From assembly GCF_005877885.1 (NCBI RefSeq), contig NZ_VCHY01000008.1, positions 124,001-188,000 on the forward strand: DNA of 64,000 nt, read 5' to 3'. The stretch comes from Labilibacter sediminis. Lineage in GTDB: Bacteria > Bacteroidota > Bacteroidia > Bacteroidales > Marinilabiliaceae. This document shows positions 36,944 through 45,415 of this stretch, in pieces (position 1 is the stretch's first letter; the number at the start of each line of letters is the position of its first letter). Made by a program: the position numbers and the translations under genes. The notes below the pieces were generated by a model. The model ran no database searches and was not told the origin of the DNA. It saw nothing but the letters and a program-made list of their open reading frames with translations.

Positions 36944-37774
36944 TTATTTTTTCATGTTGTATTTTACCAAGATATCTAGTAACGAAATAGAAGCATCTTC
37001 CATTGTATTTACAATACCGTCGATTTTAGAAACGATGTAGTTGTAAAATACTTGAAGGATGATAGCAACGATCAAACCAGATACAGTAGTAATAAGTGCT
37101 ACTTTAATACCTCCTGCTACTGCTGTTGCAGAAATATCACCCATAGCCTGAATCTTATCAAAAGCGTCGATCATACCGATTACAGTACCCATAAACCCAA
37201 GCATAGGAGCAAGAGCAATAAATAAAGAAATCCAGGTTAATCCTTTTTCTAAAAGACCCATTTGAACAGAACCGTAAGAAACAACTGATTTCTCAACTAC
37301 TTCAATACCTTCGTCAATACGATCTAATCCTTGATAGAAAATAGAAGCTACAGGACCGCGAGTGTTACGGCAAACTTCTTTAGCAGCTTCAACACCGCCT
37401 TCATTTAAAGCATCTTCAATACTTTGTAATAATTTTTTTGTGTTAGTAGATGCAAGATTCAAGTAAATGATTCTTTCAATACATAACGCCAATCCAAAAA
37501 TTAATGCTAAAAGTACAAAGCTCATAAAGGCAGCTCCACCTTCAATGAATTTAGCTTTAATTTGTTTGTGAACTCCTTTTGGAGCCTCAGCTTCTTCAAC
37601 AGCTGTTTCAACAACTGCTTCTTCTTCCATAGCTGTTTCCTCAACGGCAACACTATCTTCAGTGGCAACTTCAGTTTCTACTCCTTCTGCTACAGTTTCA
37701 TCCTGAGCGTAAATTGTTGATGCTCCAAGAGTCATCATACCGAAAACTGCAAAAAACGCAAATAGCTTTTTCAT
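36944..37774 (-). CDS. exbB: ExbB/TolQ/MotA-family proton channel with acidic N-terminal extension
   Basis: A 276-residue protein with the MotA/TolQ/ExbB domain (about 75-270): a first TM helix AAFMSFVLLALIFGLALCIE, then GLTWISLFIALAPMLGFMGT (the family signature) and VAGGIKVALITTVSGLIVAI. Upstream is an unusual signal peptide (1-23, ending IYAQ) followed by an approximately 45-residue Glu/Val-rich linker (DETVAEGVETEVATEDSVAV and on). The extension probably places an acidic segment in the periplasm. First gene of a four-gene operon. Confidence 0.93.
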   Translation of the reverse strand: MKKLFAFFAVFGMMTLGASTIYAQDETVAEGVETEVATEDSVAVEETAMEEEAVVETAVEEAEAPKGVHKQIKAKFIEGGAAFMSFVLLALIFGLALCIERIIYLNLASTNTKKLLQSIEDALNEGGVEAAKEVCRNTRGPVASIFYQGLDRIDEGIEVVEKSVVSYGSVQMGLLEKGLTWISLFIALAPMLGFMGTVIGMIDAFDKIQAMGDISATAVAGGIKVALITTVSGLIVAIILQVFYNYIVSKIDGIVNTMEDASISLLDILVKYNMKK

Positions 37775-37927
37775 AGTCTGTAAAAAATTTTTGATTTGTA
37801 TTAGTTTGTTAATACTATAGTTTATTTGCTAATAATTCCCTTTTTATCGCAATAAACAAGTTAATAATTGAAATTCTTATTTTTTCAGGTGTGCAAAATA
37901 CAAAAAAATCAGCAAATACAAACTGAA

Positions 37928-38953
37928 TTAAATGTAGATTTCCCCTTTTAACGATTTATTTAAGTTAATCTTCACTTCTTCTACACTTAAGGTGTTGCCC
38001 AGTAAATACATAAGTTTTGTAATAGCTGCTTCTGTGGTAATGTCCGCTCCACTAAAAACTCCCATTTCTAACAAATGTACTCCGGTAGCATATGTTCGCA
38101 TCGCTACACTTCCGGCCAAACATTGTGTTACATTTAGAATTATTAATCCATTTCGCACTGCCTTATCTATCATGTTTAAAAAACTCTTATCTGTAGGGGC
38201 ATTCCCCGAACCAAACGTTTCTAAAACTAGAGCTTTTAATCCCGGTGTTTGCAAAACAGTTTCCATAAATGATAAGCTCATCCCCGGATACAATTTTAAT
38301 AAGCCCACATTATTATCCATTTTTTTTGCCACCGAAAAATCTCCATTTTCGGAAACGTTATGTATATACGGATCGTTGTACTTAATATGTATGCCCACTT
38401 CGGCTAGTGGCGGATAATTATCAGACCTAAAAGCCCTGAAGTGTTCGGCATTATACTTTGTTGTCCTGTTGCCTCTAAAAAGTTTATCCTGAAAGAAAAT
38501 GCACACTTCAGGAACCTTGGCTACCCCATTTTCATATGAAGATGCAATATCAAGTGCTGTAATCAGGTTTTCTTTACCATCTGTTCTGATGGTACTCAAT
38601 GGCAACTGACTTCCGGTAAACACTATTGGTTTACTCAGATTTTGTACCATAAAACTCAATGCACTGGCTGTATACGACATTGTATCTGTTCCATGCAGCA
38701 CAACAAATCCATCATACTTGTGATAATTACTCTCAATAATCGTTCCTAATTTTATCCATATTTCAGGATTCATGTCAGAAGAATCAACAATGGGACTAAA
38801 AGAAGTACTATCCACCTCAAAATCAAACCTCTTTAATTCCACAACTTTCTCTTCTATCATTGAGAAATCGAACGGTATTAACGAATTGGTTTCGGGATCA
38901 TTCGCCATCCCTATTGTACCACCTGTATATATGATTAATACTTTCCGTTTCAA
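37928..38953 (-). CDS. ansA: L-asparaginase, type I-like
   Basis: A 341-residue protein with no signal peptide, so cytoplasmic. The first catalytic Thr lies in IYTGGTIGM at the N-terminus and the second in VVLHGTDTMSYTASALSF. The GSQLPLSTIRTDGKENLITA and LETFGSGNAPT segments are typical of AnsA. It hydrolyses asparagine to aspartate and ammonia. It is on the same strand as the tatD gene, whose stop lies 64 bp upstream of this start, so co-transcription is possible. Confidence 0.94.
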   Translation of the reverse strand: MKRKVLIIYTGGTIGMANDPETNSLIPFDFSMIEEKVVELKRFDFEVDSTSFSPIVDSSDMNPEIWIKLGTIIESNYHKYDGFVVLHGTDTMSYTASALSFMVQNLSKPIVFTGSQLPLSTIRTDGKENLITALDIASSYENGVAKVPEVCIFFQDKLFRGNRTTKYNAEHFRAFRSDNYPPLAEVGIHIKYNDPYIHNVSENGDFSVAKKMDNNVGLLKLYPGMSLSFMETVLQTPGLKALVLETFGSGNAPTDKSFLNMIDKAVRNGLIILNVTQCLAGSVAMRTYATGVHLLEMGVFSGADITTEAAITKLMYLLGNTLSVEEVKINLNKSLKGEIYI

Positions 38954-39017
38954 GAGCTTATTTTTTTATTGTTCAACTATGATGATTGAATACACTACAA
39001 ATTATAACAACTGTCAA

Positions 39018-39788
39018 TTATAGCCTAAATAATTCTTTGGCATTTTTAGTAGTTACTTCAATGATTTCTTGTTCAGAAACTTGAAATACATCTATAAATT
39101 TACTGATTATATACTGTAAATACGATGGTTCATTTCGTTTTCCTCTATGAGGTGTGGGTGTAAGGTATGGCGCATCTGTTTCCAGCACAAAATGTTCTAA
39201 TTCAAATTCACCTATCACTTTATCTAAACCTGAGTTTTTAAAAGTGACTACACCATTTACTCCTAGCTTAAAGCATCCGTAACTTAGTATTTTTCCTGCC
39301 TGCTCCACATTTCCTGTAAAACTATGAAATACTCCGGTTACTCCTTCTAAATTTATATTGTCCAACACCTCAAAAATTTCATCAAATGAATCTCTGGCAT
39401 GAATCACAATTGGTAAATTCCATTTCTTAGCCCAATCAATTTGAATTTTAAAGGCATCCAGCTGCTCTTTAATAAATGTTTTATCCCAATAGAGATCAAT
39501 ACCAATTTCACCAATGGCGCAGAATTTTCTTTTATGCAGCCAGGCCTCCATTATTGATAATTGCTCCCGATAATCATCTTTTACCGATGTAGGATGCAAC
39601 CCCATCATAGAAATACATTGGTTAGGATAACTTTCTTCCATCTCAAGCATAGCATCAATGGACTCGACATCAATATTAGGCATTAAAATCGTATTTACTC
39701 CGGCGGCAAATGCCCTTTTTACCATCTCATCTCTATCTTCATCGAAATGATCGGAATAAATATGTGAATGTGTATCTATAACAGACAT
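39018..39788 (-). CDS. tatD: TatD-family metal-dependent hydrolase/DNase
   Basis: A 256-residue protein starting at ATG 39788 (MSVIDTHSHIYSDHFDEDRD); the longer frame from 39833 adds 15 residues that do not match the family and would place the start upstream of the -7 box. Metal ligands are seen in DTHSH, AIGEIGIDLYW (Glu), PIVIHARDSFDE, GVFHSFTG, and FVLETDAPYL. Known TatD proteins are 3'-5' DNases of the TIM-barrel amidohydrolase superfamily. Confidence 0.93.
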   Translation of the reverse strand: MSVIDTHSHIYSDHFDEDRDEMVKRAFAAGVNTILMPNIDVESIDAMLEMEESYPNQCISMMGLHPTSVKDDYREQLSIMEAWLHKRKFCAIGEIGIDLYWDKTFIKEQLDAFKIQIDWAKKWNLPIVIHARDSFDEIFEVLDNINLEGVTGVFHSFTGNVEQAGKILSYGCFKLGVNGVVTFKNSGLDKVIGEFELEHFVLETDAPYLTPTPHRGKRNEPSYLQYIISKFIDVFQVSEQEIIEVTTKNAKELFRL

Positions 39789-39811
39789 AAACAAGTAAAT
39801 TATTAAGTCGC

Positions 39812-39819
39812 CAAAACTA
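39812..39819 (-). promoter_or_regulatory. Putative -7 box of tatD (TAGTTTTG)
   Basis: Minus-strand TAGTTTTG followed by GC matches TAnnTTTG 24 nt upstream of the ATG at 39788. This position also argues against the longer start at 39833. Confidence 0.45.
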
Positions 39820-39931
39820 CAAAAATGATGCATTATACCTGACGAATCAAGCGTGTCTTTTGCAACTTAACAACAATTCCTTTAAGTGGTTTCTTATTTG
39901 ATTAAATTATCTCTCTCGAGATAGGGTAAAT

Positions 39932-39974
39932 ATAAAAAAACCTTAAGCAAGTACTTCTTTCTCACTTAAGGTTT
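39932..39974 (-). terminator. Terminator of the second gdhA
   Basis: Perfect 10-bp stem AAACCTTAAG / CTTAAGGTTT around a 17-nt loop, followed on the minus strand by a T-run; 24 bp after the stop of the GDH gene. Confidence 0.8.
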
Positions 39975-39997
39975 AGAATATAATTTAAAACTATTTT

Positions 39998-41335
39998 TTA
40001 TACAACTCCCTGCGCAATCATGGCATCTGCAACCTTAACAAAACCGCCCACATTAGCTCCTTTTATATAGTTTAGTTTACCATTAAACTCTGTACCGTAT
40101 TGAACGCAAACTTTATGAATATTGACCATGATATCGTTTAAGCGCTGATCAACTTCATCTTCGTTCCAGTTTAAGCGCATACTGTTTTGGCTCATTTCGA
40201 GACCAGAAACAGCAACTCCTCCGGCATTTACAGCTTTGCCTGGTGCAAATAATATTTTATCCGTAGCCAGATAAGCTGCCTCTGCTGTACATCCCATATT
40301 AGATGCTTCTGCAATAAGTTGGCAACCCTGATCAATTAGTTTTTGACAATCCTCCTCGTTAAGTTCATTTTGAATGGCACAAGGAATGGCAATGTCAACT
40401 TTTTGCTCCCATGGCTTTTTCCCTTCAAAGAACTCTACGCCATAGCGTTCAGCATAAGGCTGAATAATATCTTGATTTGACGCTCTTAATTCAAGCAGAA
40501 AATCAATTTTATCTCCGGAAACACCATCCGGATCATAAACGTACCCGTCCGGTCCTGATAAGGTAACCACCTTAGCTCCAAGCTCCACTGCTTTTAAGGC
40601 AGCTCCCCATGCCACATTTCCAAATCCTGAGAGTGCTATAGTTTTATCTTTAAGCGATTCTCCTTTTAAAGCAAGCATTTCGCGCACAAAATAAATGGCT
40701 CCGAAACCGGTTGCTTCAGGACGAATTAAACTTCCTCCAAATTCCCAACCTTTTCCGGTTAGCACACCGGTAAACTCATTTCTAAGTTTTTTATACTGAC
40801 CAAACAAGTAACCAATCTCTCTTCCGCCAACACCAATATCACCGGCTGGCACATCAGTATTAGGTCCTATATGACGATAAAGCTCACTCATAAATGCCTG
40901 ACAGAACTTCATTATCTCATTGTCTGACTTTCCTTTAGGGTTAAAATCAGAACCTCCTTTTCCTCCACCCATCGGAAGGCTTGTTAAACTATTTTTGAAG
41001 GTTTGTTCAAAACCTAAAAACTTTAAACCACTCAAAGTAACACTTGGGTGAAAACGCAATCCTCCTTTGTAAGGTCCGATGGCACTATTAAATTCTACTC
41101 TATAACCTCTGTTTACCTGAACTTCACCGCTATCATCAACCCATGGTACTCTAAACATGATCACGCGCTCAGGCTCTGTCATTCGCTCAAGGATCTTTGC
41201 CTTCTGATAATGAGGATTTTCCTGATAAAAATCCCATACCGTTTCTACAACTTCCTGAACAGCTTGTAAAAATTCATCTTCACCAGGATTTTTCATCCTA
41301 ACTCCGTCTATGAACTCTTTTATTTTTGCATCCAT
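39998..41335 (-). CDS. gdhA: NADP-type glutamate dehydrogenase, copy 2
   Basis: A 445-residue paralogue of the GDH at 32715 with the same intact motifs: AIGPYKGGLRFHPSVT, PMGGGKGGSDFNPKGKSD, PAGDIGVGGREIGYLFGQYK, and VNAGGVAVSGLEMSQNSMRL near the end. The Rossmann segment differs (LSGFGNVAWGAALK versus SGSGNVAQYATQK). Its codons look somewhat more GC-rich than those of copy 1 (many CTG, GGC and ACC-type codons), which may reflect higher expression. It has its own -7 box and terminator. The two copies probably differ in expression or cofactor. Confidence 0.95.
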   Translation of the reverse strand: MDAKIKEFIDGVRMKNPGEDEFLQAVQEVVETVWDFYQENPHYQKAKILERMTEPERVIMFRVPWVDDSGEVQVNRGYRVEFNSAIGPYKGGLRFHPSVTLSGLKFLGFEQTFKNSLTSLPMGGGKGGSDFNPKGKSDNEIMKFCQAFMSELYRHIGPNTDVPAGDIGVGGREIGYLFGQYKKLRNEFTGVLTGKGWEFGGSLIRPEATGFGAIYFVREMLALKGESLKDKTIALSGFGNVAWGAALKAVELGAKVVTLSGPDGYVYDPDGVSGDKIDFLLELRASNQDIIQPYAERYGVEFFEGKKPWEQKVDIAIPCAIQNELNEEDCQKLIDQGCQLIAEASNMGCTAEAAYLATDKILFAPGKAVNAGGVAVSGLEMSQNSMRLNWNEDEVDQRLNDIMVNIHKVCVQYGTEFNGKLNYIKGANVGGFVKVADAMIAQGVV

Positions 41336-41365
41336 GGCAATACGTTTTTATTGTTTGTTACGATT

Positions 41366-41373
41366 CAAAATTA
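41366..41373 (-). promoter_or_regulatory. Putative -7 box of the second gdhA (TAATTTTG)
   Basis: Minus-strand TAATTTTG matches TAnnTTTG, 30 nt upstream of the ATG. A TTTG lies 15 nt further upstream, shorter than the usual 19-21 nt spacing. Confidence 0.45.
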
Positions 41374-41606
41374 TACAATTCAACTTACCAAACTCATGAC
41401 ATTTAACACTGTTATAATCTTTTTCAACACACACACATAACAAACTCACTACCAACCCGATAAACCAACAAGCAATCTTAACTCAACCCAACTTCATGAT
41501 AACAATCATTAATATATATATGTACTGGATTTTTTAAACGTAAGCGTACCCAATCACGATTAACATTGGCATATAATGATCCTATACTAAAGGTAATGAA
41601 ATTTAG

Positions 41607-43100
41607 CTATGAATCTGTTGCTGCATTCTCTAATTGAGAATAAATAAAATTCAAGTCGATATATTCACGGATATAGCCGGCCAATTTATTATAATTATCT
41701 TCTTTAAACTGATGATAATTAAAATTGGTATGACTAATACCATAATCCTTTAAAACTTGGTTAATGACTACAGGATTATCCAATATTCCATGGAAGTAGG
41801 ACCCCCAACATTTATCATCTTTTCTGCAGCCTTCATTCTCGGCAGTACTCACTCTATTCACAGGTAAATACTCATCTCCTGCCGGTATAGTTTTACCCAT
41901 ATGTATTTCATAACCTGAGCACAACTCTTCCAGCTCACGGAAATAAAACGAGCCTTGCTCTGTCACTTTGGTTTGTTCAAGAATTGTTTCTACAGGTAAC
42001 AAACCTAATCCTTTTACTTCCGGAACCGTACTCTCTACCTGATGCGGATCCTTAATACTTAACCCCATCATCTGGTAACCTCCGCATATCCCGATTACCT
42101 TTCTATTGTGTTTATAATAAGCATCTTTTATTACATCTGTGATGCCTAGCTCATATAAATGATTTAAATCGGAAATGGTATTTTTTGAACCGGGAATGAT
42201 GATCACATCAGCACTTTCAAGCTCATGTTTTTCCAATGTATAATAGAGGTTTACATCGGGATGCATTGACAAAGCATTAAAATCTGTAAAATTACTCAGC
42301 TGATTTAATTTTATCACAGCCACATTTACCTTACCGTGTACAGCCCTGTTGCTCTTATTGATCAAACTGACCGAATCCTCTTCTTCTATATATAAATCGT
42401 TAAAAAACGGCAGCACACCCACAACCGGTTTTCCTGTAATTTCCTTTAATATCTGCTTTCCCTCTTCAAACAAACGGGCATCTCCCCGAAACTTATTTAT
42501 TATAACACCCTTTAGGTGTTTTTTTTCTTCCGGCTCGAGTAAAGCTATAGTACCATAAACACTTCCAAAAACACCACCCTTGTCAATATCTGCAATTAAA
42601 TATACATCTGCCCCTGTTTTTAGGGCTATTCGCATATTGGTGATATCACGTTTTTTTAAATTTAGCTCAGAGATACTTCCTGCGCCTTCCATCACTACCG
42701 GATTAAACTCCTCACTTAATTCATTAAATGATTTAACGGCAGCTTCAAACAGCTCTGCTCTATCATTCTCCTGAAAATATTCATAAGCAGACTGGTCGCC
42801 CACCGGCTTACCCATTAATACAATCTGTGACTTTAATTCTCCTGTAGGCTTCAAAAGTACCGGGTTCATATTCACCGAAGGTTCAATCTGACACGCCTCA
42901 GCCTGAACAGCCTGAGCTCTGCCAATCTCCAGTCCTTCGGGCGTTGCATAACTATTTAAGGACATATTTTGCGCTTTAAAAGGAGCGGGATTATACCCGT
43001 CTTGCTTAAAAACTCTGCAAAACCCTGCATTGATTATGCTTTTCCCTGCATCGGAACCTGTTCCGACGAACATAATTGGCTTTAACTTTTTCTTTATCAT
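41607..43100 (-). CDS. cobQ: Adenosyl-cobyric acid synthase (glutamine-hydrolysing)
   Basis: A 497-residue CobQ. N-terminal ATP-binding domain: MFVGTGSDAGKSIINAGFCR, KAQNMSLNSYATPEGLEIGR, and VMEGAGSISELNLKKRDITN. C-terminal class I glutamine amidotransferase: GICGGYQMMG with the nucleophile Cys, and a late SYFHGILDN carrying the catalytic His. It amidates four side chains of the corrin ring. It is a lone cobalamin gene here; neighbours are GDH and the GH97 cluster. No cobalamin riboswitch was recognised in the 278-bp spacer upstream. Confidence 0.95.
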   Translation of the reverse strand: MIKKKLKPIMFVGTGSDAGKSIINAGFCRVFKQDGYNPAPFKAQNMSLNSYATPEGLEIGRAQAVQAEACQIEPSVNMNPVLLKPTGELKSQIVLMGKPVGDQSAYEYFQENDRAELFEAAVKSFNELSEEFNPVVMEGAGSISELNLKKRDITNMRIALKTGADVYLIADIDKGGVFGSVYGTIALLEPEEKKHLKGVIINKFRGDARLFEEGKQILKEITGKPVVGVLPFFNDLYIEEEDSVSLINKSNRAVHGKVNVAVIKLNQLSNFTDFNALSMHPDVNLYYTLEKHELESADVIIIPGSKNTISDLNHLYELGITDVIKDAYYKHNRKVIGICGGYQMMGLSIKDPHQVESTVPEVKGLGLLPVETILEQTKVTEQGSFYFRELEELCSGYEIHMGKTIPAGDEYLPVNRVSTAENEGCRKDDKCWGSYFHGILDNPVVINQVLKDYGISHTNFNYHQFKEDNYNKLAGYIREYIDLNFIYSQLENAATDS

Positions 43101-43378
43101 TATAAAATGGGTATTCGTGTTCTGTTTTATGATGAAATGATAGGTACTTAATTTTTGCCAAAGATAACATTTTACTCAGGCGTCCATCTTGTATCTTGAA
43201 TACACTCTTTATTTTATCTATATTTATTAGAGCAAAAACTTAAGCTATAATACTGAACGACAATATAGTTAAACATTAACTCCTTCTATATTTTATATAT
43301 ACATTTATTCATTACCCTTAAAAGCCTGTTACTTTGATAGCAACAAAAATAAGTTCTAACTATTAACAATTATCCAAT

Positions 43379-45355
43379 ATGAAACAGCTATCCTTACTAA
43401 TTATGATATACTTTGGATTTGTATCCTGCTCCCAAAAACATGAATTCAGTTTATCATCGGCCGACCATAAAAATAAAATTACAGTTTCTCTCGTAAACGG
43501 TGAAGTTTCATACAACGTAAAACGAAATTCAGAAACAATCATTACCAGCTCCAAGCTTGGACTTGATTTTAAAGAATTAACCCTCCGTCAATTCAACTCT
43601 ATTACACAAAAAAAGACATTTACAACCCAAGAAAAGTGGGAAACAAGTTGGGGAGAAAAGAAAATAATTACAGATCATCACAACTCAATGGTTATTGAAT
43701 TAAAAAATGATCAGCATAAGTTAGAGCTTCATTTAAAATCATTTAATGATGGTATAGCCTTTAGATATATTGTACCCGAGCAAAATTTAGACAGTCTACA
43801 TTTATTAAACGAACTAACACAGTTCAATACCCCTGCTGATGCAGATTACTGGTGGATACACGCGGATTATGACAGCTACGAATTATTATATCAACAAAGT
43901 CAGTTAGCGAAAGTTGACACAGCCCATACTCCCCTAACAGCAAAACTTAAAAGTGGAAAGCATTTCTCCATTCATGAGGCTGCTCTTGTTGATTATGCAG
44001 CAATGACACTTAAAAACAATGGTAATGGTTTTGATTGTGATTTAGTTCCATGGCCTGATGGTATTAAAGTTAAAACTCTAAAAACAATGACAAGTCCCTG
44101 GCGTGTAATTTTGCTTGCTGATGATGCTACGGGATTAGTTGATTCAGATATGATTCTTAACCTTAACGAGCCCAATAAACTTGGTGATGTGAGCTGGGTA
44201 AAGCCAATGAAGTATATGGGTATTTGGTGGGATATGCATCTTGATACAAAAACATGGCATCAAGGCGAAAACCATGGTGCCACAACGGAATATGCCATGG
44301 AAATGATTGATTTTGCCTCAACCCATGGTTTTAAAGGATTACTTGTTGAAGGTTGGAATATAGGATGGGAAACATGGAGCAATTGGGATTTTACAAAAGC
44401 CTACCCCGACTTTGATATTGAAAAGGTTCAACAATATGCCAATGATAGAGATATGACTATTATTGGTCACCACGAAACAGGAGGTAAAGTAGCCTATGAA
44501 TATGAACCTCAAATGAAAGACGCCTTTGAGTTATATGGTAAACTAGGCATAGAGGCTGTTAAAACCGGATATGTTGGAAAAATTGACAATAAACAATTTC
44601 ATCACGGCCAATGGATGGTAAATCATTACCAAAGGGTTATTGAACTGGCTGCACAAAACAAAGTTTCTGTTGTTGCGCACGAACCTATAAAAGACACTGG
44701 TTTACGCAGAACATATCCTAACTTTCTGGCTCGAGAAGGTGTTCGCGGGCAGGAATATAACGCCTGGGGTAATCCGCCAAACCCGCCAAATCATACCACC
44801 ATAATTCCTTTCACCAGAGGATTATCCGGACCAACAGATTTTACACCTGGAGTTTTCCGCCTTACTTACGAAGAATACAGGGGTGATGATTATCCCAGCA
44901 GAGTATCTACAACTCTGGCCAAACAATTGGGCCTTTATGTGACCATTTATTCACCTGTTCAAATGGCTTGTGATTTACCCAAACACTACAAAGAACATTT
45001 ATCGATGTTTGAGTTTATAAAAAGTGTACCTGTGGATTGGGAATATTCAAAAACCATTAATGCCGAAATAGGAAAATACTTTACCATAGCCAGAAAAGAC
45101 AGAGATTCCGACAATTGGTATTTAGGCTCCATTAGCAATGAAAAACCAAGAACATTTGAAATAAAGCTTGACTTTTTAGACACCGACAAGGAGTATAAAG
45201 CAATTATATATGCAGATGGGAAAAGTGCCCACTGGAAAGATAATCCATACGAGTATACCATTACCCAAACAACTGTTTTATACAATGATTCGTTAAGCAT
45301 AAACCTTGCTGCCGGAGGAGGATGCGCCATTGAATTTAAACCTGTTATTAATTAA
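43379..45355 (+). CDS. susB: GH97 alpha-glucosidase, SusB-type, lipoprotein
   Basis: A 658-residue lipoprotein (lipobox FVSC at 14-17). Domains: GH97 N-terminal beta-sandwich (about 25-270), TIM barrel (about 275-540), C-terminal beta domain (about 550-655). Glutamates E366 (IIGHHETGG), E435 (VVAHEPIK), E453 and E459 (REGVRGQEYNAW), plus E200 (HEAAL), reproduce exactly the spacing of SusB residues E439, E508, E526, E532 and E194, so this is the inverting, alpha-glucoside-cleaving, calcium-dependent subgroup. It is the first of three plus-strand glycosidase genes, 60 bp before the next. Exo-acting release of glucose from alpha-glucans is expected on the cell surface or in the periplasm. Confidence 0.93.
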   Translation: MKQLSLLIMIYFGFVSCSQKHEFSLSSADHKNKITVSLVNGEVSYNVKRNSETIITSSKLGLDFKELTLRQFNSITQKKTFTTQEKWETSWGEKKIITDHHNSMVIELKNDQHKLELHLKSFNDGIAFRYIVPEQNLDSLHLLNELTQFNTPADADYWWIHADYDSYELLYQQSQLAKVDTAHTPLTAKLKSGKHFSIHEAALVDYAAMTLKNNGNGFDCDLVPWPDGIKVKTLKTMTSPWRVILLADDATGLVDSDMILNLNEPNKLGDVSWVKPMKYMGIWWDMHLDTKTWHQGENHGATTEYAMEMIDFASTHGFKGLLVEGWNIGWETWSNWDFTKAYPDFDIEKVQQYANDRDMTIIGHHETGGKVAYEYEPQMKDAFELYGKLGIEAVKTGYVGKIDNKQFHHGQWMVNHYQRVIELAAQNKVSVVAHEPIKDTGLRRTYPNFLAREGVRGQEYNAWGNPPNPPNHTTIIPFTRGLSGPTDFTPGVFRLTYEEYRGDDYPSRVSTTLAKQLGLYVTIYSPVQMACDLPKHYKEHLSMFEFIKSVPVDWEYSKTINAEIGKYFTIARKDRDSDNWYLGSISNEKPRTFEIKLDFLDTDKEYKAIIYADGKSAHWKDNPYEYTITQTTVLYNDSLSINLAAGGGCAIEFKPVIN

Positions 45356-45415
45356 GCACACTTTATTTTAACACCAAAAACAAAACGCTCGCTTTGAGTA
45401 AAAAACGATATACTC

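Noticed and set aside
43101-43378. Divergent regulatory region of cobQ and the GH97 gene, checked for operators
   Set aside because: Only imperfect TAnnTTTG-like words (TACTTTG) were seen, without a spaced -33 element.
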